A program made the translations under genes and the position numbers. Below, piece after piece: positions 1 through 5,256 of a DNA stretch of 5,256 nt. The stretch's first letter is position 1; every line of letters begins with the position of its first letter. The notes beneath the pieces are model-generated. The model was not told the origin of the DNA. It saw only the letters and a list, made by a program, of their open reading frames with translations, and ran no database searches. The stretch is from Actinomycetota bacterium (GTDB taxonomy: Bacteria > Actinomycetota > Humimicrobiia > Humimicrobiales > Humimicrobiaceae), in the NCBI GenBank assembly GCA_016927635.1, contig JAFGMJ010000201.1, positions 1-5,256 of the forward strand, read 5' to 3'.

Positions 1-1157
1 ACCGGAGAGTTTAACACATTATTATTTTCAACCTTCATCCATATCAGGCCGCCTGCCCCGTATTTCTTTGCAGTGTCAACAAAATCATCCAGGTCCTTTC
101 TTGTAAACATGCTGCCGTCATCGACCTTGAGCCCTTTTATAACGCCTTTTCTTACAAGCACATTTATAAAAATATTGAACTGGCTGTTTTTAAATATATC
201 CGTAAGGTCGGTTATTTCCATGCCGAATCGCAAATCAGGCTTATCTGTTCCGTATTTTTCCATGCTTTGTTTCCATGGAAGCCTTTTAAACGGCAATGAA
301 AGCTCAGTGCCTATTGTATCTGTAAATATCCTGGAAATAAGACCCTCAATCAGCCTTATTACATCATCAACACCGACAAAAGACATTTCCAGGTCAATCT
401 GAGTAAACTCAGGCTGTCTGTCTGCCCTCAAATCCTCATCCCTGAAGCATCTTGCTATCTGGTAGATCCGGTCAAAACCGGAAAACATCAGTATTTGTTT
501 ATATAACTGGGGCGATTGCGGGAGCGCATAAAATGTGCCCGGGTTTAACCTTGACGGCACAAGAAAATCCCTTGCTCCTTCAGGTGTGCTTTTAGCAAGA
601 ATAGGCGTTTCAACCTCTATAAAACCATTGCTGTTAAGATACTGCCTTGTAGTAAATGTCACCTTGTGGCGCAGTCGTAAATTTTTTTGCATATCTTCCG
701 TTCTAAGATCCACATACCTGTACTTTAGCCTTGACATCTCGTCTACCCTGTCTCTTTCATCAAGCATATATGGAGGTGTTTTTGACCTGCTAAGTATATT
801 AATGCTTTCTGCTGCCACTTCAATATCGCCTGTTGCAAGTTCGCTGTTTACGGTTTCCTCTGTCCTTGCCTTTAAAGTTCCCTCAATCGAAATTATATAT
901 TCTGAACGTATATCCTTTGCAGCATTGTATGCAGCATCACTGTAATTAGCATCAAAAACAATTTGTATAATACCGCTGAAATCCCTTAAATCAGCAAAAA
1001 TCAGTTTTCCGTGATCCCTTCTTTTATTGACCCAGCCGCACAGTTTCACTTTTTTATCTATCATTTTCATACTGAGCTCTCCACACATATTTGTCCTGAG
1101 GGTGGTCACAAAACTGTTAAAATCATCTTTTTTTATATTACTGTGCTTAATTGTCAT
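1..1157 (-). CDS. aspS: Aspartyl-tRNA synthetase (AspRS), C-terminus cut off by the left window edge
   Basis: Class IIb aminoacyl-tRNA synthetase, cytoplasmic, attaching aspartate to tRNA(Asp) with ATP. Reading from the ATG at 1157 gives 385 complete codons with no stop; bacterial AspRS is about 590 residues, so roughly the last third, including motif 3, is missing. Seen: the N-terminal signature LRTNMCGEL (residues 20-28), an OB-fold anticodon-binding domain (about 30-125) with CGWVNKRRDHG (40-50), the flipping-loop region KSTPEGARDF (189-198), the QSPQ segment (214-217), and motif 2 FRDEDLRADRQPEFTQID (238-255). The bacterial GAD insertion starts near 285 and is still running at the edge. 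Start choice: ATG 1157 follows AGGAG by 5 bases and lies 24 bases after the hisS stop. Later candidates are GTG at 1109 and ATG at 1088; the latter would lose the conserved LRT. His49 sits where discriminating enzymes usually have Leu, suggesting a non-discriminating enzyme. Identity is certain; tRNA specificity is inferred. Confidence 0.97.
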   Translation of the reverse strand, partial: MTIKHSNIKKDDFNSFVTTLRTNMCGELSMKMIDKKVKLCGWVNKRRDHGKLIFADLRDFSGIIQIVFDANYSDAAYNAAKDIRSEYIISIEGTLKARTEETVNSELATGDIEVAAESINILSRSKTPPYMLDERDRVDEMSRLKYRYVDLRTEDMQKNLRLRHKVTFTTRQYLNSNGFIEVETPILAKSTPEGARDFLVPSRLNPGTFYALPQSPQLYKQILMFSGFDRIYQIARCFRDEDLRADRQPEFTQIDLEMSFVGVDDVIRLIEGLISRIFTDTIGTELSLPFKRLPWKQSMEKYGTDKPDLRFGMEITDLTDIFKNSQFNIFINVLVRKGVIKGLKVDDGSMFTRKDLDDFVDTAKKYGAGGLIWMKVENNNVLNSP

Positions 1158-1162
1158 ATTTG

Positions 1163-1167
1163 CTCCT
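1163..1167 (-). promoter_or_regulatory. Ribosome binding site of aspS
   Basis: The minus strand reads AGGAG followed by CAAAT and then ATG, a strong Shine-Dalgarno match at 5-base spacing. It lies inside the 24-base gap after hisS, so aspS can start translation independently of hisS. This site decides the aspS start at 1157. A weaker look-alike (AGGA-CAAAT-ATG) occurs 69 bases further inside the gene before the ATG at 1088. Confidence 0.8.
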
Positions 1168-1181
1168 GTGCGTAGTGTCTG

Positions 1182-2450
1182 TTACTTTAAAATCTCATAT
1201 ATTTTTTGAGGCTCTTTTTTCCAGTTAAACTGGCTTTGCTTAAAATCAGCCAGGTTTTTTACAGTGATATTGTCCGATTTTAACTCATCTTCACCAATAA
1301 TTGCTGCATGGCTGAACCCGTTTTTCTCAGCCCATTTTATCTGGGTTGAAATTTTTTTTATTTCAAAAGATATGTCGCATTTTATACTGCTTCTTCTAAG
1401 GTAATTTAAGAATTCTAGGCCGTAATTTTCAAATCTTTCTTCAAGAAGTATTATAAACACGTTATGAGGCTCTTTTTTTATTTGCCATGAAATACCCAGC
1501 TGCTTCATAAGTACAATTGTGCGGTCAATGCCAACCGCAAAACCTATTGACGGTATGCTCGGACCACCAAACTGCTCAATTAATTTGTCATACCTTCCTC
1601 CCCCGCCGAGAGCATTCTGTACGCTGTCAAGGTCCTCAGATATGATTTCAAATATTGTTCTCGTATAATAATCAAAACCTCTTACAAGCTCTTCTTTTAT
1701 CACAAAAGGTATATTTAATATTTTTAAAAGCTCAATTACTTTTTTAAAATGACTGCTGCATCTGCCGCAAATGTGGGAATATATTTTTGGCGAGTTATTA
1801 ATTATTTTTATGCAGGAAGGTATCTTGCAGTCAAATATTCTTAACGGATTAGTATTATATCTTTCCCTGCAGTCAGGGCACAGGGATTCAAGATATGGTT
1901 TAAGGTAGTCTTTAAACACCCCAATATATTGTGGCCTGCAGTTTTCACATCCGACGCTGTTTATAAGGAGTTTAAGATTTTTAAATCCGAGCTCTTCAAA
2001 TATAAGGGCAAGAAGCCATATTACTTCTGCATCAATCAATGGATTGTCAACCCCGGCGGCTTCCACACCCAGCTGCCAGAACTCTCTCATCCTTCCTTTC
2101 TGAGGCCTTTCATAACGAAACATATTTTCTATATAAAATAGCTTTATCGGGATTTTCGATGAGTAAAGCTTATGCTCAATAATTGCCCTTACAACAGGAG
2201 CCGTACCTTCAGGGCGAAGAGTAAGAGACCTTCCTTTCCTGTCGGGGAATGTGTACATCTCTTTTTTTACAATATCAGTGCTTTTGCCAATGCCCCTGTT
2301 GAAAATCTCGGTATGCTCAAATGCAGGGGTTATTATACGGGTGTAATTAAACAACTCAAAAAGTTTTTTTGCGCTGTCTACTATACAATCCCTGTAAAAA
2401 ATCTCATCTCCAAATATATCTGAAGTGCCCCTAGGGGAATTTATAGCCAA
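1182..2450 (-). CDS. hisS: Histidyl-tRNA synthetase (HisRS), TTG start, cysteine-rich insert
   Basis: Class IIa synthetase, normally a cytoplasmic homodimer, charging tRNA(His). Complete at 422 residues, the usual bacterial length. Seen: N-terminal PRGTSDI (6-12), motif 1 region around TPAFEHTEIF (41-50), TLRPEGTAPVVR (77-88), motif 2 FRYERPQKGRMREFWQLG (111-128), the histidine-specific loop RGFDYYT (257-263, with the catalytic-type Arg257), and motif 3 from GGGGRYDKL (282-290) to GFAVGIDR (303-310). A C-terminal anticodon-binding domain follows from about 328. These mark a true HisRS rather than the HisZ paralogue, which lacks the histidine-specific loop. The insert at 168-231 has four cysteine pairs (168/171, 191/194, 208/213, 228/231), a possible zinc-binding module. 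The start is TTG, supported by a good ribosome binding site and by the family N-terminus. It overlaps the end of the upstream hydrolase gene by 10 bases, suggesting co-translation. Confidence 0.98.
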   Translation of the reverse strand: MAINSPRGTSDIFGDEIFYRDCIVDSAKKLFELFNYTRIITPAFEHTEIFNRGIGKSTDIVKKEMYTFPDRKGRSLTLRPEGTAPVVRAIIEHKLYSSKIPIKLFYIENMFRYERPQKGRMREFWQLGVEAAGVDNPLIDAEVIWLLALIFEELGFKNLKLLINSVGCENCRPQYIGVFKDYLKPYLESLCPDCRERYNTNPLRIFDCKIPSCIKIINNSPKIYSHICGRCSSHFKKVIELLKILNIPFVIKEELVRGFDYYTRTIFEIISEDLDSVQNALGGGGRYDKLIEQFGGPSIPSIGFAVGIDRTIVLMKQLGISWQIKKEPHNVFIILLEERFENYGLEFLNYLRRSSIKCDISFEIKKISTQIKWAEKNGFSHAAIIGEDELKSDNITVKNLADFKQSQFNWKKEPQKIYEILK

Positions 2451-3088
2451 GTATCTTCACCTTCCAGGAAATCGCTGCTTAAATAATAATTATTGGATAT
2501 CTCATATTCAAGAGAACTGTTGGCCCCGTGCCCAGGCATAATAGTCAGGCTGCTGTCAAGTTGCTTAAGCTTTTTAAGTGAACTTTTAAGGGATTTTGAG
2601 TCACCGCCTATCAAATCTGTTCTTCCTGCGCCGCCCCTGAAAAGCAAATCCCCTGTAAAAAGATATGGACCTGATTCTATTATTATGCTTCCGGGGGTAT
2701 GGCCTGGCATTTTATAAATCCTGATATCTTTTTCTTCCCTGAAATAAGATATATCTTTATTATCAAGGAGCTTATAAGTTGTTAATGATAATGGATTTCC
2801 TGCAAAAATTGAAGAAAAATTTTTATCCGGGTCAGTTATTATAAACTCGTCCTCGGCATCAATGTAAAAAGGTATATCATATTTTTGCATTACCTGTGGA
2901 ACTGCCCCGATATGATCATAATGGCCGTGCGTATTTAATATGAATTCAGGTTTTAATTTTTCCCCGATAATGTAACTGTCTATGCTTTTAAAATCAGCGC
3001 CGGGATCTACAATAAAGCATGCATTTTCCGCAGATACAATGTAGCAGTTAACATTGTAATAGCCCAGAATAAGTTTTTTTACTTTCAT
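2441..3088 (-). CDS. Glyoxalase II-like metallo-beta-lactamase-fold hydrolase
   Basis: A 215-residue cytoplasmic protein (no signal peptide or membrane segment seen) of the metallo-beta-lactamase superfamily, closest in pattern to the short glyoxalase II-like group (YcbL of enterobacteria, YqgX of Bacillus). All expected ligands of a binuclear metal site are visible: HGHYDH at 54-59 (His54, His56, Asp58, His59), His130 in MPGHTPGS, Asp147 in TGDLLF, and His187 in MPGHGAN. It is shorter than classical GloB (about 250 residues) because the C-terminal glutathione-binding domain is absent, so the true thioester substrate is unknown; S-lactoylglutathione or a bacillithiol-type analogue is only a guess. 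Its ATG shares one base with the rel stop (TAATG) with only a weak purine-rich sequence before it, suggesting reinitiation. Family is confident, substrate is not. This hydrolase commonly sits between rel and hisS in low-GC bacteria. Confidence 0.92.
   Translation of the reverse strand: MKVKKLILGYYNVNCYIVSAENACFIVDPGADFKSIDSYIIGEKLKPEFILNTHGHYDHIGAVPQVMQKYDIPFYIDAEDEFIITDPDKNFSSIFAGNPLSLTTYKLLDNKDISYFREEKDIRIYKMPGHTPGSIIIESGPYLFTGDLLFRGGAGRTDLIGGDSKSLKSSLKKLKQLDSSLTIMPGHGANSSLEYEISNNYYLSSDFLEGEDTWL
2457..2465 (-). promoter_or_regulatory. Ribosome binding site of hisS, supporting a TTG start
   Basis: The minus strand reads GGAAGGTGA followed by AGATAC and then TTG. The AAGGTGA core is close to the consensus anti-16S sequence and well spaced. 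It lies inside the 3' end of the upstream hydrolase gene. There is no ATG nearby that would keep the conserved PRGTSDI N-terminus in its normal place, so this site and the family alignment together fix the TTG at 2450 as the start. Confidence 0.75.
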
Positions 3089-3090
3089 TA
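3086..3090 (-). other. TAATG stop-start overlap joining rel and the hydrolase gene
   Basis: On the minus strand the rel stop TAA and the hydrolase ATG share one A. The bases before it (AAGAAAGAAG) are purine-rich but lack a clear GGAGG core. The arrangement is typical of translational coupling by termination-reinitiation and shows that the two genes are read from one transcript. Coupling itself is inferred. Confidence 0.7.
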
Positions 3091-5256
3091 CTTCTTTCTT
3101 GGAAGAACCCTGTATGCATCATATACGGATTCAACCTGTTTTATATTGTTAATTATGTCTTTTAATATGTATTTGTTGCTTATTTCGACTACGAACCTGA
3201 ACTTTACTATACCGCTTTTAGTTGATCGCGAAGTGCTGGCATTTATAATATTTAAGTCATACTCGCTGATTATATTTGTTACGTCTCTTAGTAGTTTGGT
3301 CCTGTCAATTGCTTCAACCTGTATTTCAGCATTAAATCTCTGGGGGGCATAAGTATCCCAGGATACTTCTATGAATCTCTGGCTGTCATTTTTTTTCAAC
3401 ATCTCAATATTGTTGCAGTCCGTCCTGTGAACTGAAATGCCTTTTCCTCTTGTAATATATCCTGTTATTTTATCGCCAGGCACAGGGTTGCAGCATTTGG
3501 CAATTGATATAAGTACATTATCCATGCCTTTTACTATGATTCCGCTTCCTGGCCGCCTTAAAACAACAGGTGTTTTTGTTATGTCCTCTATAGTTATTTC
3601 TTTTTCAGGTTCTGTTTCCTGGTTAAGTTTTTTTATAATCTTTGTAAATACCTGGTGGACCGACACTTTCCTGGAACCAATATTTCTGAGAAGCGCGTCA
3701 TTGTTTTCAAAATTCATTTCTTTTGCAACTTCCTCAAAAATCTTATTTGGTATATCTTTAAATGAAAGGCTGTTTTTTCTCAGAGTCTTAAGCATTATTT
3801 CCCTGCCGGCATTGTAGGATTCCTGCCTCTCCTCTTTGCTGTACCATTGTTTTATCTTGTTTCTTGCAGATGCGGTCTTAACTATGCCAAGCCAGTCCCT
3901 GCTGGGCCCTTTTGGAGTTTTTGAAACAATGATTTCAACAATATTTCCATTCTCAAGGGTGCTTTCTATGGGTATCATTACGCCGTCCCTTTTAGCCCCT
4001 ATGCAATTATGGCCGACATCTGTATGTATCTGGTATGCAAAATCAATCGGGGTGGCGCCACGCGGCAGATTTATTACCTTGCCCTTAGGAGTGAATACAA
4101 ATATTTCCTCCTGGAAAAGGTCAAGTTTTAATGATTCCAGGTAATCCTGTGGATCTTTTAATTCTTTCTGCCAGTCAAGAAGCTGCCTAATCCAGGCTAT
4201 TCTTTTGTCAAATTCCGTCTGGGCATATACTCCCTCCTTGTATTTGTAGTGCGCAGCAATTCCATACTCGGCAAATTTATGCATTTCAAAAGTCCTTATC
4301 TGTATTTCAAGAGGGTCGCCTTTCTGGCTTATAATAGTCGTGTGAAGAGACTGGTACATATTGAATTTCGGGTTTGCAATATAGTCCTTAAATCTTCCCG
4401 GAACAGGTTTCCATATTGAATGTATTATTCCAAGAACAGCATAACAGCTTTTGACATCTTCTACTATTATCCTGATTGCAATCAAATCATAAATATCTTC
4501 AAGGCTTCTGTTTTGCTGGGTTATTTTATTGTATATGCTGTAATATCCTTTGCTTCTTCCGCTTATTTCAGCAGGGATTTTGACTTCATTTAACTTATCT
4601 GCAACTATTTTTATTGCATCGTCTATTTGCTGCTGGCGCTGCTTTATTCTTTCCTGGACCATTTCTTTTATTTTTACATACTGTTTACGGTAAAGGGCTT
4701 CAAAGCTTAAATCCTCCAGTTCAGACTTGATCTGATGTATCCCAAGCCTGTGGGCGATAGGCGCATAGACTTCAAGAGTCTCGATAGCTTTAAGTGTTTT
4801 TTTATCTTTTCCAAGATATGATAGCGTCCTCATATTATGCAGCCTGTCTGCAAGCTTTATAAGTATTATCCTTATATCTTCAGACATAGCTATTATCATT
4901 TTCCTTAAATTTTCAACCTGTTTTTCTTCCCTGCTGGAAAATACTATTTTATCAAGTTTTGTAACGCCGTTTATTATGTTTGCTATAGTGGGCCCAAATT
5001 CTTTTACAACTTTCTCATAGGTGTAATCAGTGTCTTCTATAAGATCGTGCAGAAGTGAAGCCACTATTGATGTCTGGTCAAGCTCGATATCAGCCAGTAT
5101 ATTTGCAACTTCCAGGGGGTGTATAACAAACGGCTCACCGGATTTCCTGAGCTGGCCTTCATGATGTTTTTTTGCAACAGCATATGCTTTATCAAGGATT
5201 TTTATATCAAATTTATAATTATATTTTTTTATTTTTTCAATAAGACCGTTGTAATA
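3088..5256 (-). CDS. rel: Bifunctional (p)ppGpp synthetase/hydrolase, Rel (RelA/SpoT family), N-terminus cut off by the right window edge
   Basis: Makes (p)ppGpp from ATP and GDP/GTP during the stringent response and hydrolyses it; acts in the cytoplasm and on ribosomes with uncharged tRNA. The frame stays open to the edge, giving 722 residues; the GTG at 5064 is internal (Val65), not the start. Compared from memory with Streptococcus Rel, only about the first seven residues may be missing. Window numbering: HD hydrolase domain with RKSGEPFVIHP (37-47), HDLIED (70-75) and ADRLHN (136-141), all metal and catalytic positions kept. Synthetase domain: YDLIAIRI (256-263, Asp257), RFKD (288-291), NMYQSLHT (299-306) and EIQIRT (317-322). 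TGS domain about 380-446. Conserved-cysteine domain: CCNPVPGD (588-595) and HRTDC (610-614). C-terminal ACT domain about 642-719. RFKD is the RxKD form found in bifunctional enzymes, unlike ExDD of synthetase-only RelA. It overlaps the next gene by one base. Confidence 0.97.
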   Translation of the reverse strand, partial: YYNGLIEKIKKYNYKFDIKILDKAYAVAKKHHEGQLRKSGEPFVIHPLEVANILADIELDQTSIVASLLHDLIEDTDYTYEKVVKEFGPTIANIINGVTKLDKIVFSSREEKQVENLRKMIIAMSEDIRIILIKLADRLHNMRTLSYLGKDKKTLKAIETLEVYAPIAHRLGIHQIKSELEDLSFEALYRKQYVKIKEMVQERIKQRQQQIDDAIKIVADKLNEVKIPAEISGRSKGYYSIYNKITQQNRSLEDIYDLIAIRIIVEDVKSCYAVLGIIHSIWKPVPGRFKDYIANPKFNMYQSLHTTIISQKGDPLEIQIRTFEMHKFAEYGIAAHYKYKEGVYAQTEFDKRIAWIRQLLDWQKELKDPQDYLESLKLDLFQEEIFVFTPKGKVINLPRGATPIDFAYQIHTDVGHNCIGAKRDGVMIPIESTLENGNIVEIIVSKTPKGPSRDWLGIVKTASARNKIKQWYSKEERQESYNAGREIMLKTLRKNSLSFKDIPNKIFEEVAKEMNFENNDALLRNIGSRKVSVHQVFTKIIKKLNQETEPEKEITIEDITKTPVVLRRPGSGIIVKGMDNVLISIAKCCNPVPGDKITGYITRGKGISVHRTDCNNIEMLKKNDSQRFIEVSWDTYAPQRFNAEIQVEAIDRTKLLRDVTNIISEYDLNIINASTSRSTKSGIVKFRFVVEISNKYILKDIINNIKQVESVYDAYRVLPRKK

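Noticed and set aside
73..945. Plus-strand open frames of 109 and 136 codons in the left part.
   Set aside because: They lie antisense to aspS, whose conserved motifs are clear on the minus strand; their translations resemble no known family and they lack convincing ribosome binding sites.
1158..1181. Possible terminator or promoter in the hisS-aspS gap.
   Set aside because: Only 24 bases, with no inverted repeat followed by a T-run and no paired -35/-10 boxes; the only recognisable element is the aspS ribosome binding site.
1352..1359. Run of eight T on the plus strand (A8 in the hisS message), a possible slippage or programmed frameshift site; similar seven-base runs near 2364, 3074 and 5166.
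   Set aside because: Each run falls in an intact frame encoding lysines, the proteins continue normally through it, and no stem-loop or alternative downstream frame of interest was seen. Such runs are expected in AT-rich coding sequence.
3437..4144. Plus-strand open frames of 126 and 102 codons with hydrophobic stretches that look like membrane proteins.
   Set aside because: They are antisense to the TGS and cysteine domains of rel. The hydrophobicity is a by-product of reading A-rich coding DNA in reverse, which gives T-rich codons for Phe, Leu, Ile and Ser.
5062..5064. GTG as the start codon of rel.
   Set aside because: The frame continues open to the right edge, and the 64 codons upstream encode conserved HD-domain sequence including RKSGEP and the His-Pro metal ligand, so the GTG encodes an internal valine.
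1..5256. Mobile element, CRISPR, toxin-antitoxin or other defence system.
   Set aside because: No transposase, integrase, terminal repeats, direct-repeat array or small overlapping gene pair was found; the whole window is accounted for by four conserved housekeeping genes on one strand.

Overview
The window is a compact piece of a bacterial housekeeping operon read entirely on the minus strand, so transcription runs from right to left. In that order it holds a bifunctional (p)ppGpp synthetase/hydrolase of the RelA/SpoT (Rel) family, whose N-terminus lies beyond the right edge; a small glyoxalase II-like metallo-beta-lactamase-fold hydrolase; histidyl-tRNA synthetase (hisS); and aspartyl-tRNA synthetase (aspS), which runs off the left edge.

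The genes are packed tightly. rel and the hydrolase share one base (TAATG), the hydrolase and hisS overlap by 10 bases with hisS starting at TTG, and only 24 bases separate hisS from aspS. No promoter, terminator, T-box leader, RNA gene, repeat, insertion sequence, CRISPR array or mobile element was found, and no non-coding stretch is longer than 24 bases. Plus-strand open frames are shadows of these genes.

The order rel - MBL hydrolase - hisS - aspS, the AT-rich composition, the frequent ATA and AGG/AGA codons and the cysteine-rich HisRS insert suggest a Firmicutes-like (clostridial) or related deep-branching, low-GC bacterium. The exact lineage cannot be fixed from the window. The most distinctive functional hints are an AspRS carrying the histidine typical of non-discriminating enzymes (Asp-tRNA(Asn) formation, which needs GatCAB elsewhere), and a HisRS with four cysteine pairs that could form zinc sites.

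Functionally the cluster joins tRNA charging (HisRS, AspRS) to the alarmone enzyme that responds to uncharged tRNA on the ribosome. The hydrolase has no proven link to either process. I see no evidence of an undescribed system; this is an ordinary core region with a few details worth checking.
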